Source: Nitratireductor aquimarinus
GTDB lineage: Bacteria > Pseudomonadota > Alphaproteobacteria > Rhizobiales > Rhizobiaceae
Assembly (NCBI RefSeq): GCF_046773475.1
Contig: NZ_CP177239.1
Location: forward strand, 372,001-436,000
Direction: 5' to 3'
DNA: 64,000 nucleotides
Part shown: positions 26,327 to 35,324 of the stretch, piece by piece
Layout: each line of letters starts with the position of its first letter
Position numbering within the stretch: position 1 is the stretch's first letter
Made by a program: the position numbers and the translations under genes
The notes under the pieces: generated by a model
What the model was told of the DNA's origin: nothing
What the model saw: only the letters and a program-made list of their open reading frames with translations
Databases searched by the model: none

Positions 26327-27445
26327 ATGGACAGTAAGAAGCAAAGTTCGGCGCGCAGGACAGCCGGCGTCAGCTTTGCGGCGCGTCTCTCCTTCAAGAA
26401 CATCAGCCACTCCTACGCTTCGGGCGGGCAGACGCTGCGCGATGTTTCGCTTTCGGCCGAGCCGGGCGAGGTGCTGTGCCTTCTGGGGCCTTCCGGCTCC
26501 GGCAAGACGACGCTTCTGCGCATTGCCGCCGGCATCGAGGCGCAGCGCGCCGGGCAGGTATTCCTCAATGAGCGGGAGATTGCGGGGCCGGATGTCTTCC
26601 TGCCGCCGGAGAAACGCTCCATCGGCCTGGTGTTCCAGGATTTCGCGCTGTTTCCGCATCTGACGATTCTCGACAATGTGCGCTTTGGCCTGACAGCCCT
26701 GTCGGGCGGCGAGGCGCGGCAGGAGGCGATGAACGCGTTGGAGCGTGTCGGGCTCGACGGCTATGCCGACGCCTATCCACATGTGCTGTCGGGCGGTGAG
26801 CAGCAGCGTGTTGCGCTGGCGCGCGCGCTTGCGCCGCGTCCGGCGGTTCTCCTGATGGACGAGCCATTTTCCGGGCTCGATTCGCGCCTGAAGGACAATG
26901 TGCGCGCCGAAACGCTTGCGATCCTGCGCCAGAGCCGCGCCACGGCGGTTGTGGTGACGCATGACGCCGAGGAAGCCATGCGCATGGGCGACCGGATCGC
27001 CCTGCTCAAGGATGGCGGGCTGGTGCAGGTGGGCACTGCCGAAGAACTCTATCATCGTCCTGCCGATCTTTTCGTTGCGGGTTTCTTCTCCGAGATCAAC
27101 GAATTCGAGGGGCGGGTTCATGCAGGCGCGGTGGAAACGCCGCTTGGACGTTTTCCCGCCGATGGGCTGGAAGAGGGGGCTGCGGCAACGGTCGCGGTGC
27201 GCCTTTCCGGCTTCCAGGTGGACCAGACGGGCGGGGCCGTGCCTGCCCGCATCATCTCGCGCCGGTTCCTCGGCGTGGTGGAATTTCTCGAACTCGCCAT
27301 TCCCGGCGCGGATCATCATGTCCGGGCGCGTGTGCGCTGTGGACATCTGGAGCCGGGCGTGCGCGATATATGGCTGAATGTCGTCCCGAGCGATGTGCTT
27401 GTGTTTGCGAGACAATCGTTTGAACAATCGGGCGAAAGCGCATAA
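26327..27445 (+). CDS. ABC transporter ATP-binding protein (FbpC/AfuC-like)
   Basis: A 372-residue ABC ATPase with a C-terminal TOBE-like domain. Motifs in order: Walker A GPSGSGKTT near residue 57, Q-loop VFQDFALFPHLT, signature LSGGEQQRVALARAL, Walker B LLMDEPFSGLD, and H-loop VVTHDAEEAMR. The architecture resembles ferric iron/thiamine/spermidine importers of the FbpC-PotA type. No permease or binding protein is adjacent, so the partner is unknown. ATG 26327 with AGGGAT upstream is chosen; a TTG overlapping the scpB stop is less likely. It lies 53 bp after scpB and 35 bp before tatA. Confidence 0.85.
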   Translation: MDSKKQSSARRTAGVSFAARLSFKNISHSYASGGQTLRDVSLSAEPGEVLCLLGPSGSGKTTLLRIAAGIEAQRAGQVFLNEREIAGPDVFLPPEKRSIGLVFQDFALFPHLTILDNVRFGLTALSGGEARQEAMNALERVGLDGYADAYPHVLSGGEQQRVALARALAPRPAVLLMDEPFSGLDSRLKDNVRAETLAILRQSRATAVVVTHDAEEAMRMGDRIALLKDGGLVQVGTAEELYHRPADLFVAGFFSEINEFEGRVHAGAVETPLGRFPADGLEEGAAATVAVRLSGFQVDQTGGAVPARIISRRFLGVVEFLELAIPGADHHVRARVRCGHLEPGVRDIWLNVVPSDVLVFARQSFEQSGESA

Positions 27446-27480
27446 ATCAAATCAATGGCAATTGGTGAAAGAGACTGATC

Positions 27481-27705
27481 ATGGGTTCCTTTTCAATCTG
27501 GCACTGGCTCATCGTGCTCGTCGTGGTGCTGCTCCTCTTTGGTCGCGGCAAGATCCCCGAGCTGATGGGTGACATGGCCAAGGGCATCAAAAGCTTCAAG
27601 AAGGGCATGTCCGACGATGACGAGGACACGACCAAGACGGTCGAGCATCAGGCTGACGAGCCGGTGAAGGACGCAAGCAAGCCGAACAAGAAGAAGTCCG
27701 GCTGA
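27481..27705 (+). CDS. tatA: twin-arginine translocase subunit TatA
   Basis: A 74-residue TatA: short N-terminal membrane helix (FSIWHWLIVLVVVLLLFG), the hinge FGRGKIPELMGDMAKGIKSFKKG with the family's Phe-Gly, then a charged cytoplasmic tail. TatA oligomerises to form the transport passage for folded Tat substrates. First gene of tatABC. Two proteins in this window with twin-arginine-type leaders (47733-50819 and 51950-52729) are plausible substrates. Confidence 0.96.
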   Translation: MGSFSIWHWLIVLVVVLLLFGRGKIPELMGDMAKGIKSFKKGMSDDDEDTTKTVEHQADEPVKDASKPNKKKSG

Positions 27706-27757
27706 TTCGGCGCTGATGCGCTGCGGATAAACTTCCTGCCCCTCTTTCCGGTGACTT

Positions 27758-28360
27758 ATGTTTGATCTTGGCTGGCCCGAAATCATGGTGATCGCCATCG
27801 TCCTGATCGTCGTGGTCGGGCCGAAGGACTTGCCGCGTATGCTGCGCTCATTCGGGCGCACGACGTCCAAATTGCGCAGCATGGCTGGCGATTTCCGCAA
27901 GCAGTTCGATGAAGCGCTGCAGGAAGCCGAGCTTGATGACGTGAAGTCTATCGTGGACGACGCGCGCAAGCTCGATCCGCGCAACGAGATCAAGAAGCAC
28001 CTGAACCCTCTGGAGCAGGTGGGACGTGATATTCGTTCCGGGCTGGATGAGGCCATGAAGCCGCAGGCGGCGAAGTCAGGGCCTCCGGCCTCGACCGAGA
28101 CGCATGCGGCGGAACCGGCCAAGGCCGGGGCAACCCGCATGCCGGGCGAGGGGAAGGCTGGAGCCGCCAAGGCTCCGGCGAAGTCCACGTCTGCCAAGAC
28201 GTCGCCGAAGGCTACTTCAACAAAGGCGGCGTCGACGAAGGCTGCTTCGACAAAGAGCACGGCAGCCAAAAGCACGGCAGCCAAGCCGAAGGCCGCCAGC
28301 AAGACCACTGCGGCTGGCGCGGCGAAGCGTCCGGCCACCAAGAAGACCAGCGGAGCCTAA
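27758..28360 (+). CDS. tatB: Sec-independent translocase subunit TatB
   Basis: A 200-residue TatB, part of the TatBC receptor for twin-arginine signal peptides. The N-terminus has the membrane helix MFDLGWPEIMVIAIVLIVVV with the TatB-type Glu, then GPKDLPRMLRSFGRTTSKLRSMAGDFR. From about residue 110 the tail is low-complexity Ala/Lys/Ser/Thr (for example STKAASTKAASTKSTAAKS), resembling histone H1-like tails and probably disordered. It is 52 bp after tatA and 4 bp before tatC. Confidence 0.94.
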   Translation: MFDLGWPEIMVIAIVLIVVVGPKDLPRMLRSFGRTTSKLRSMAGDFRKQFDEALQEAELDDVKSIVDDARKLDPRNEIKKHLNPLEQVGRDIRSGLDEAMKPQAAKSGPPASTETHAAEPAKAGATRMPGEGKAGAAKAPAKSTSAKTSPKATSTKAASTKAASTKSTAAKSTAAKPKAASKTTAAGAAKRPATKKTSGA

Positions 28361-28364
28361 TGTC

Positions 28365-29198
28365 GTGAACGCCGAACGAGACGACGACATCGATCAGTCT
28401 TCCGCCCCGCTGATGGATCACCTGATCGAGCTGCGTTCGCGGCTCATCTGGGCGATCGGAGGGTTCTTCGTGGCCTTTCTGGTCTGCTTCTTCTTCGCCA
28501 AGCAGATCTTCAACCTGCTGGTGATTCCGTTCCAGTGGGCGACCCTGTGGGCCGGTCTCGACGCGGACAAGGTGGACCTGATCTACACCGCGCCGCAGGA
28601 ATTCTTCTTTACCCAGATCAAGCTGGCCATGTTTGGCGGCCTGGTGATCGCCTTCCCGGTGATCGCCATGCAGATCTACAAGTTTGTCGCGCCGGGGCTT
28701 TACCGCAACGAGCGCCGCGCGTTCATTCCGTTCCTGATTGCCTCGCCGATCCTGTTCCTGATCGGCGCTGCGCTCGTCTATTTCTTCTTTACGCCGATGG
28801 TGATGTGGTTCTTCTTGTCCATGCAGCAGGTGGGGCCTGACAACACGGTGCAGATCTCTCTGCTGCCCAAGGTTTCGGAGTATCTCGGCCTGATCATGAC
28901 GCTGATCCTGTCGTTCGGCCTCGTGTTCCAGCTTCCGGTCGTGACGACGCTCATGGCGCGGGTGGGGCTTCTGACCTCGACCGGGCTTGCCGACAAGCGC
29001 AAATACGCCATCGTGGCGGCTTTCGTGGCTGCGGCGATCCTCACGCCGCCGGATCCGGTGAGCCAGATCGGCCTTGCGCTTCCGACCATCCTTCTCTACG
29101 AAATTGCCATCTGGGCCGCCCGCATGGTCGAGCGCCAGCGCGAGAAGGAAGCGAACGCGCAGGACGACACCGGCGAGACGGACCAGCCGACCGCCTAG
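28365..29198 (+). CDS. tatC: Sec-independent translocase subunit TatC
   Basis: A 277-residue polytopic TatC with six predicted membrane spans, the core receptor for RR signal peptides. The family opening SSAPLMDHLIELRSRLIWA, the FVAPGLYRNERR loop and the later PPDPVSQIGLALPTILLYE segment are clear. A GTG start at 28365 with GGAG about 9 nt upstream gives the full N-terminal cytoplasmic region; the first in-frame ATG (28413) would remove part of it. It ends with a charged tail (AQDDTGETDQPTA). Confidence 0.95.
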   Translation: MNAERDDDIDQSSAPLMDHLIELRSRLIWAIGGFFVAFLVCFFFAKQIFNLLVIPFQWATLWAGLDADKVDLIYTAPQEFFFTQIKLAMFGGLVIAFPVIAMQIYKFVAPGLYRNERRAFIPFLIASPILFLIGAALVYFFFTPMVMWFFLSMQQVGPDNTVQISLLPKVSEYLGLIMTLILSFGLVFQLPVVTTLMARVGLLTSTGLADKRKYAIVAAFVAAAILTPPDPVSQIGLALPTILLYEIAIWAARMVERQREKEANAQDDTGETDQPTA

Positions 29199-29266
29199 AT
29201 CAGCAGGTCATTTCCTGTCTGTCCCGGGGCGGTTCACTGCAATCTCTCCGCGATTGGAAATCAGAC

Positions 29267-30550
29267 ATGCTCGACATCAAATGGATTCGCGAGAACCCGC
29301 AGGCGCTGGACGAAGCGCTCAAAAAGCGCGGCGCGGACCCTGAAAGTGGGAAGCTCCTGGCGCTTGATGAAGCGCGCCGCCAGCACCTGACGAAGCTTCA
29401 GGAGGCGCAGGAGCGCCGCAATGCCGCCTCCAAGGAAATCGGCAAGGCCATGGCATCCGGCGACAAGGACCTCGCCGAGAAGCTGAAGGCCGAAGTGTCT
29501 GAGCTGAAGAGTTTCGTTCAGGATGGCGAGGCTGAAGAGCGCCGCCACGACGCCGCGCTCAACGATGCGCTGGCGCGTGTTCCCAACATCCCGCTCGAAG
29601 ATGTGCCGGTTGGCGCGGACGAAAACGACAATGTCGAAGTGCGCAGGCATGGCGAGCCGAAGCACGCCAACTGGTCGAAAGAGCATTTTGAGATCGGCGA
29701 GGCGCTCGGCCTGATGGATTTCGAGCGCGCGGCAAAGCTTTCGGGCTCGCGCTTCACGGTGCTATCCGGCCAGCTTGCCCGCCTTGAGCGCGCGCTTGGC
29801 CAGTTCATGCTCGACCTGCACACGCAGGAGCATGGCTACACGGAAGTGCAGCCGCCGCTTCTGGTGCGTGACGATGCAATGTTCGGCACCGGGCAGTTGC
29901 CGAAGTTCACCGAGGACCTGTTCCGCGCCGGTGACGATCACTGGCTGATCCCGACGGCGGAAGTGTCGCTCACCAACCTCGTGCGCGAGGAAATTCTGGA
30001 AGGCGACAAGCTGCCGCTGCGCTTTACCGCGCTGACGCCGTGCTTCCGTTCGGAAGCGGGTTCTGCGGGACGCGACACGCGCGGCATGCTGCGCCAGCAC
30101 CAGTTCTACAAGGTCGAGCTGGTTTCCATCACCGATGCCGAAACATCGATTGACGAGCATGAGCGCATGACGGCCTGTGCCGAGACCGTGCTGAAGAAGC
30201 TCGACCTGCCTTACCGGACCATGGTTCTGTGCACGGGTGATATGGGCTTCGGTGCACGCAAGACCTACGATCTGGAAGTCTGGCTGCCGGGGCAGAACGC
30301 CTATCGTGAAATCTCGTCCTGCTCGGTCTGTGGCGATTTCCAGGGGCGTCGCATGAATGCGCGCTACCGTGCGGCCGGCAAGAAGCAGACCCGCTTCGTG
30401 CACACGCTCAACGGTTCGGGAACGGCTGTTGGCCGTGCGCTGATCGCGGTTCTGGAAAATTACCAGAATGAGGACGGCAGTGTCACGATACCGTCAGCCC
30501 TCAAACCCTATATGGGCGGCCTGGAGAAAATCGAAGCATCGAAGGATTGA
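29267..30550 (+). CDS. serS: seryl-tRNA synthetase
   Basis: A 427-residue class II synthetase charging tRNA-Ser. An N-terminal coiled-coil arm (about residues 30-100) that grips the long variable arm is followed by the catalytic domain. Class II motif 2 is TPCFRSEAGSAGRDTRGMLRQHQF and motif 3 is NGSGTAVGRALIAVLENYQ. The start MLDIKWIRENPQALDEAL is standard. surE begins four bases after the stop, so the two are co-transcribed. Confidence 0.97.
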   Translation: MLDIKWIRENPQALDEALKKRGADPESGKLLALDEARRQHLTKLQEAQERRNAASKEIGKAMASGDKDLAEKLKAEVSELKSFVQDGEAEERRHDAALNDALARVPNIPLEDVPVGADENDNVEVRRHGEPKHANWSKEHFEIGEALGLMDFERAAKLSGSRFTVLSGQLARLERALGQFMLDLHTQEHGYTEVQPPLLVRDDAMFGTGQLPKFTEDLFRAGDDHWLIPTAEVSLTNLVREEILEGDKLPLRFTALTPCFRSEAGSAGRDTRGMLRQHQFYKVELVSITDAETSIDEHERMTACAETVLKKLDLPYRTMVLCTGDMGFGARKTYDLEVWLPGQNAYREISSCSVCGDFQGRRMNARYRAAGKKQTRFVHTLNGSGTAVGRALIAVLENYQNEDGSVTIPSALKPYMGGLEKIEASKD

Positions 30551-30554
30551 GACT

Positions 30555-31313
30555 TTGCGCATTCTGTTGACCAATGACGATGGCATTCACGCAGAAGGAC
30601 TGGCGACGCTGGAGCGTATCGCCCGCACTTTGAGCGATGATGTCTGGGTTGTGGCGCCCGAAACCGACCAGTCGGGCTTTGCCCATTCGCTGTCATTGTC
30701 GGAGCCGCTCAGGATGCGCAAGATCGATGACAGGCATTTTGCCTTACGCGGCACGCCCACCGATTGCGTTATCATGGGCGTGCGGCATGTGATGGACACG
30801 CCGCCGGACCTGATCCTGTCCGGCGTCAACAACGGCACCAACATTGCCGATGACGTGACCTATTCGGGAACCGTGGCCGGTGCGATGGAAGGGACGCTTC
30901 TGGGCATTCCGTCCTTTGCGCTGAGCCAGGCCTACGACTTCACCGACGAAAGCCGCTACATTCCCTTCGGCACCGCCGAGGCGCTTGCGCCGCCGCTTCT
31001 GAAGAAGCTGATCGACCGGCCCATGCCCGAAGGCGTTCTGATCAACATCAACTTCCCCAATTGTGCGCCGGAAGACGCCAAGGGCACTCTGGTGACCGCA
31101 CAGGGCAAGATGGTGCACGGGCTGAACGTGGAAGAGCGCCGCGACGGGCGCAACTATCCCTATTACTGGCTGCGTTTCGGCCGCAAGCAGGCCGATATTC
31201 GCCAGGGCAGCGATCAGGCAGCGATCCGTGACGGCTATGTTTCGGTGACGCCGCTGCATCTCGATCTGACGGCGCATGAAGTGCGTGACCAGCTTTCCAA
31301 GGCTCTGGCATGA
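30555..31313 (+). CDS. surE: 5'/3'-nucleotidase SurE
   Basis: A 252-residue SurE phosphatase for nucleoside monophosphates and polyphosphate ends. The metal site is seen in RILLTNDDGIHAEGL (NDD), PETDQSGFAHSLSL and LILSGVNNGTNIADDVTYSGTVAGAMEG. Length is typical. The start is a TTG at 30555 directly before RILLTNDD, with AAGGA 8 nt upstream; no ATG gives the correct N-terminus. It overlaps the downstream pcm gene by four bases, as in the classical surE-pcm-nlpD cluster. Confidence 0.95.
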   Translation: MRILLTNDDGIHAEGLATLERIARTLSDDVWVVAPETDQSGFAHSLSLSEPLRMRKIDDRHFALRGTPTDCVIMGVRHVMDTPPDLILSGVNNGTNIADDVTYSGTVAGAMEGTLLGIPSFALSQAYDFTDESRYIPFGTAEALAPPLLKKLIDRPMPEGVLININFPNCAPEDAKGTLVTAQGKMVHGLNVEERRDGRNYPYYWLRFGRKQADIRQGSDQAAIRDGYVSVTPLHLDLTAHEVRDQLSKALA

Positions 31314-31963
31314 ACGAAGCGGGGCAGGAGCGCGAGAGCTTTGCCGCGTTCATGCTGCGCATGCGCGCACGCGGAATTGGCGGCAAGGAACTCTTTGCCG
31401 CCATGGAAGCGACACCGCGCGCGGGCTTTCTTCCATCGGAATGGTATGCGGCGGCGTGGTCGCAGCGCATGGTGCCTATTGCCTGTGGCGAGGCCATTGA
31501 AGGCTGCGACCTGCAGGCAAGGGCCATCGATGCGCTGGAACTCTCTTCCGGGCACCGCGTGCTGGAGATCGGCACGGGGTCGGGCTTCACCGCTGCGGTG
31601 ATCGCGAGGCTGGCGGGCCGGGTCCTCACGCTCGACCGTTACAAGACGCTTGGTGTGGAAGCACAATTGCGCTGGGAGAATCTGGGCCTCACCAATGTGT
31701 CGGCCCGGCATGCAGACGGTTCAGAAGGCGCACCCTCCGACGGGCCGTTCGACCGAATCATCGTGTGGGCCGCTTTCGATGAATTGCCGCGCCGTTTCGT
31801 CGACCAGCTTGCCACCGGCGGCATTATGGTCGCGCCAATCGGACCGGGCGACGATGTGCAGATGATGACGAAACTGGCCAAGGTTGGCAGTCGTTTCGAG
31901 CGCACAGACCTTGAAAACGTGCGGTTACAGCCTCTTTTCAAAAGCGCTGCCGAGGCCATCTGA
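31310..31963 (+). CDS. pcm: protein-L-isoaspartate O-methyltransferase
   Basis: A 217-residue PCMT-family methyltransferase. The SAM site HRVLEIGTGSGFTAAVIARL (near residue 84) and the NVSARHADGSEG and GPFDRIIVWAAFDELPRRF segments follow enterobacterial Pcm closely. The substrate loop that in E. coli Pcm reads GQGQTISQP is changed to ACGEAIEGCD, so activity on isoaspartate should be tested rather than assumed. Synteny surE-pcm-nlpD supports the name. ATG 31310 overlaps the surE stop. Confidence 0.88.
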   Translation: MNEAGQERESFAAFMLRMRARGIGGKELFAAMEATPRAGFLPSEWYAAAWSQRMVPIACGEAIEGCDLQARAIDALELSSGHRVLEIGTGSGFTAAVIARLAGRVLTLDRYKTLGVEAQLRWENLGLTNVSARHADGSEGAPSDGPFDRIIVWAAFDELPRRFVDQLATGGIMVAPIGPGDDVQMMTKLAKVGSRFERTDLENVRLQPLFKSAAEAI

Positions 31964-32073
31964 CGCCCCTGGCGAGGGGCGTTCATCTCAAAATCTCCCC
32001 GCAGCTTAACCGCTGAGTAACATTAACGCGATTTAATTGCCCGTGTTCAGGTATTGGGTACGCGGGTAGTCAC

Positions 32074-33651
32074 ATGCGTTGCATTACACGGAGTTTCGAT
32101 CGCGCTATGTTGCGCGGAGCCGCTGTCATTTTGATGGGCGGCGTTGCGGCAGGATGCAGTTCCGATGTGTCCCGCTTCAAGTCCAGCGATTTTGCAGATG
32201 CACGGTCGACCAACCGGGCGGTGGCCATGGCCCCTGCCAGCCAGCCCTATCCGGGCGATGTCGGCGGTGTTGACACCACCTACACGGGTTCGATCAGCCG
32301 TCAGGGCTCCAGCCCGCGGCCGAACGGTCTCGTGGGCGGTGCCGTCAGCCAGCCTCTGCCCGCGCCGACCAACACACCGGTTCGCGCAGCGACCAGGCCG
32401 GTTGACCTGACCAATCAGACCGCTTCCAACGTACAGCGCCAGGCGCTTCCCGCGCCGTCGCAGCCGCAGCCGGCACGCGTTGCCGCAGCGCCCGTACCGG
32501 CGCAGCCGCAGCTTGACCGCACGTCGACCGGATCGGTGACGCGCCAGCCTGCGCAGACCGGGCAGGGCGCTGGCCAGAAGATTACGGTGCGCGAAGGCGA
32601 GACGGTGTTCAACCTGTCGCGCCGGTTCGGTGTGCCGGTTGCCGCCATTCTGGGCGCAAACAATCTTTCCAGCGCATCGCAGCTGCGCACGGGACAGACG
32701 CTGATGATCCCGAGCTATGCCTATTCGGGCAATGCACCGGCTGCCGCATCTGACAATGGTGCGGCCACGCAGCGTCAGGCCGCTGCGCCGCAGCCTGTTC
32801 CCAAGGAGCCGACGCCTCAGAGAGAGCCGCAGGAGCGCCTTGCGGTTCTGCGCGAGACGCCGCGACCCAAGCCGCGCCCGCAGGGTTCTGAAACGAACAA
32901 TACCGCGAGCAACGCCAATACGACCAGCCAGCCGGCGCCGGTGCAGGCCAAGACGGCTTCTGCCGGTTCCTACACCGTGGTTTCGGGCGACACGCTTTAC
33001 GGCATTGCCCGCAAGACGGGGGCGAGCGTCGCGAACATCAAGGCGGCCAATGGTCTTGCCGATGGTTATCTGAAGGTCGGTCAGATTCTGACCATCCCGT
33101 CCGGCAATGTGAGCCAGCCGACGCAGGTTGCAGCGGCTCCGAAGACGGTTGACCGCACGACGACCAGCGCCACGACCCGCGATCCTGCACCGGTGGTGAA
33201 AACCTCGACGCAGGCTCAGACACAGGTTGCCGCCGTGGCGAAGCAGAGCAATGAAGTTGCGCCGGACTCGACCGGCATCGGCAAGCTGCGCTGGCCGGCG
33301 CGTGGTCGAATCATCTCGGACTTCGGCAGCACCTCGGGTTCCGTGCGCAATGACGGCATCGACATTGCCGTTCCGGCAGGCACGCCGGTCAAGGCAGCCG
33401 AAAACGGCGTCGTGATCTATGCCGGCGACGGGCTGAAGGAGTTCGGCAACACGGTTCTGGTGCGCCATGACAACGGCATGGTGACGGTTTACGGCCACGC
33501 CAGCGCGCTTCGGGTGAAGCGTGGCGAGAAGGTCCGGCGCGGTCAGGAAATCGCCCTGTCGGGCATGAGCGGCAGCGCCGAGCGCCCGAAACTGCACTTC
33601 GAAGTGCGCAAGGACGCCACGCCGGTCAATCCGACCGGTTATCTGGAATAG
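32074..33651 (+). CDS. nlpD: NlpD-like LysM/LytM-domain lipoprotein
   Basis: A 525-residue envelope lipoprotein. The lipobox is MGGVAAGC near residue 28. Two LysM domains (ITVREGETVFNLSRRFGV and YTVVSGDTLYGIARKTG) bind peptidoglycan, separated by Pro/Gln/Thr-rich linkers, before a C-terminal M23/LytM domain. The LytM active site is degenerate: the first zinc motif reads NDGID in place of HxGxD and the last HxH reads KLHFEV. This matches NlpD/EnvC-type amidase activators rather than active endopeptidases. It follows surE-pcm as in E. coli. ATG 32074 is used; ATG 32107 would leave a shorter but adequate lipoprotein signal. Confidence 0.88.
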   Translation: MRCITRSFDRAMLRGAAVILMGGVAAGCSSDVSRFKSSDFADARSTNRAVAMAPASQPYPGDVGGVDTTYTGSISRQGSSPRPNGLVGGAVSQPLPAPTNTPVRAATRPVDLTNQTASNVQRQALPAPSQPQPARVAAAPVPAQPQLDRTSTGSVTRQPAQTGQGAGQKITVREGETVFNLSRRFGVPVAAILGANNLSSASQLRTGQTLMIPSYAYSGNAPAAASDNGAATQRQAAAPQPVPKEPTPQREPQERLAVLRETPRPKPRPQGSETNNTASNANTTSQPAPVQAKTASAGSYTVVSGDTLYGIARKTGASVANIKAANGLADGYLKVGQILTIPSGNVSQPTQVAAAPKTVDRTTTSATTRDPAPVVKTSTQAQTQVAAVAKQSNEVAPDSTGIGKLRWPARGRIISDFGSTSGSVRNDGIDIAVPAGTPVKAAENGVVIYAGDGLKEFGNTVLVRHDNGMVTVYGHASALRVKRGEKVRRGQEIALSGMSGSAERPKLHFEVRKDATPVNPTGYLE

Positions 33652-33715
33652 ACGTTCCCTGAATAACGAGAAAAAAGCTGCGGCCTGCCAGACCTCCGGT
33701 CAGGCTGCCTCTTTG

Positions 33716-33741
33716 ACCCGCCCGAAAGGGCGGGTTTTTTA
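33716..33741 (+). terminator. Rho-independent terminator of nlpD
   Basis: ACCCGCCC-GAAA-GGGCGGGT followed by TTTTTATT, 65 bp after the stop. Strong. It also ends the long co-directional block that starts at dgt. Confidence 0.9.
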
Positions 33742-33774
33742 TTGAGGCGAAGCGTTGGGTCGGGGGGATACGCC

Positions 33775-34653
33775 TTAGGCGTCGAGACGCTTGCCGAGGC
33801 GGCCGGCGAGATCCTGAATGAACTGCCAGGCGACGCGGCCCGAACGGCTGCCGCGCGTGGTGGCCCATTCGAGTGCTTCGGCGCGCAGGCGCTCCGAATC
33901 GATCTCGAGGCCGTAATGGGCGACATAGCCGTCGATCATCGCCAGATATTCGTCCTGCGAGCATTTGTGGAAGCCGAGCCAGAGGCCGAAACGGTCTGAC
34001 AGGGAAACCTTTTCTTCGACGGCTTCCGACGGGTTGATGGCCGTCGAGCGCTCATTCTCGATCATGTCGCGTGGCAAGAGGTGCCGCCGGTTGGAGGTGG
34101 CGTAGAGAATGACATTGGCGGGCCTGCCTTCAACGCCGCCTTCCAATGCTGCCTTGAGCGATTTGTAGGAGGCGTCATTCTGGTCGAAGGACAGATCGTC
34201 GCAGAAAAGGATGAAGCGGAACGGCGCGGCTTTCAGGAAAGCCATGAGCTGCGGCAGCGTTTCGATATCCTCGCGATGGATCTCCACCAGCTTCAGCGGC
34301 GGCTGGCCGGCAGGGGCGGCGCGGTTGATCTCGGCATGGACGGCTTTGACCAGCGACGACTTGCCCATGCCGCGCGCGCCCCACAGAAGCACGTTGTTGG
34401 CGGGTAGGTCGCGGGCAAAGCGCTCGGTGTTGTCGGCCAGGATATCGCGCACGCGGTCGACGCCGCGAATCAGCGAAAGTTCCACGCGATTGACCTTTTC
34501 GACGGGATCCAGCGTCCGGCGCTCCGCATTCCAGACAAAACAGTCGGCTTGCTCGAAGCGCGGCGGCTCGGGCTGCTGCGGGGTGAGGCGGGCGATCGTA
34601 TCGATCAGCCGGTCGAGTTTCTCGGACAGCGCTTCGATGGTGTTTTCGGACAT
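33775..34653 (-). CDS. DUF815 family AAA ATPase
   Basis: A 292-residue P-loop ATPase of the DUF815 family. Walker A is LLWGARGMGKSSLVKAV near residue 87; the Walker B region is FRFILFCDDLSFD; sensor-like YATSNRRHLLP and DRFGLWLGF follow. The N-terminus is a short helical region (SENTIEALSEKLDRLIDTI). The biochemical role is unknown. ATG 34653 has GAGGAAATC upstream; an in-frame extension to 34833 is not family-like. It is divergent from yajC and convergent with nlpD. Confidence 0.85.
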   Translation of the reverse strand: MSENTIEALSEKLDRLIDTIARLTPQQPEPPRFEQADCFVWNAERRTLDPVEKVNRVELSLIRGVDRVRDILADNTERFARDLPANNVLLWGARGMGKSSLVKAVHAEINRAAPAGQPPLKLVEIHREDIETLPQLMAFLKAAPFRFILFCDDLSFDQNDASYKSLKAALEGGVEGRPANVILYATSNRRHLLPRDMIENERSTAINPSEAVEEKVSLSDRFGLWLGFHKCSQDEYLAMIDGYVAHYGLEIDSERLRAEALEWATTRGSRSGRVAWQFIQDLAGRLGKRLDA

Positions 34654-34906
34654 GATTTCCTCGCAAAGCTCATGCGCAGACGGGTTGCGTACCGTACGGT
34701 ACGGTTCTTCCATAAGGGGGCGGGATTTGCAAGTGCGGGAGGCGGCGCGGGGGAGTGTATTGCCGGACGCAGCGTCAGATGTCTGCGCATAAGCGGCCTT
34801 GCGGGCCTGTGCACACTGCGCCAACAGTTGCAATGAAGGGGTGAAAGTCTATATTCCGGCCACATTTATGACCAGCCGGACGTCCGGCAGATATCAGGAG
34901 TTTTCG

Positions 34907-35254
34907 ATGTTCATCACCCCGGCATACGCACAGGCTGGCGCAGGCGGAGCGCCCGACATCTTTGTCAGCATTCTGCCGTTCGTTCTGATCTTCGTGATCA
35001 TGTATTTCCTCATCATCCGTCCGCAGCGCCAGCAGATGAAGAAGCGCGCCGAGATGCTGTCGGCTGTTCGTCGTGGCGACACGGTGGTGACGGGCGGCGG
35101 CCTGGTCGGCAAGGTGAGCAAGGTCATCAATGACAGCGAGCTCGAAATCGACCTGGGCGGCGGCAACAAGGTTACGGCCGTGCGCTCCATGCTCGCAGAG
35201 GTTCGCGTGAAGGGTGAGCCGGTTGCAGACAACAAGCAGCCCGCCAAGAAATAA
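34907..35254 (+). CDS. yajC: preprotein translocase subunit YajC
   Basis: A 115-residue YajC with one membrane helix (ILPFVLIFVIMYFLII) followed by the family signature RPQRQQMKKRAEMLSAVRRGDTVVTGGGLVGKV. It joins SecDF and YidC in the holotranslocon. ATG 34907 has AGGAG at 34896-34900. The gap to secDF (70 bp) contains a GC-rich hairpin without a T-run near 35277-35304, which could adjust relative expression. Confidence 0.95.
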   Translation: MFITPAYAQAGAGGAPDIFVSILPFVLIFVIMYFLIIRPQRQQMKKRAEMLSAVRRGDTVVTGGGLVGKVSKVINDSELEIDLGGGNKVTAVRSMLAEVRVKGEPVADNKQPAKK

Positions 35255-35324
35255 CCGCAATATGACGTGATTGCCGGGAAGGGCCGGCAAAAACGGCCCT
35301 CCCAACCTGAACAGACGAGGCCCC

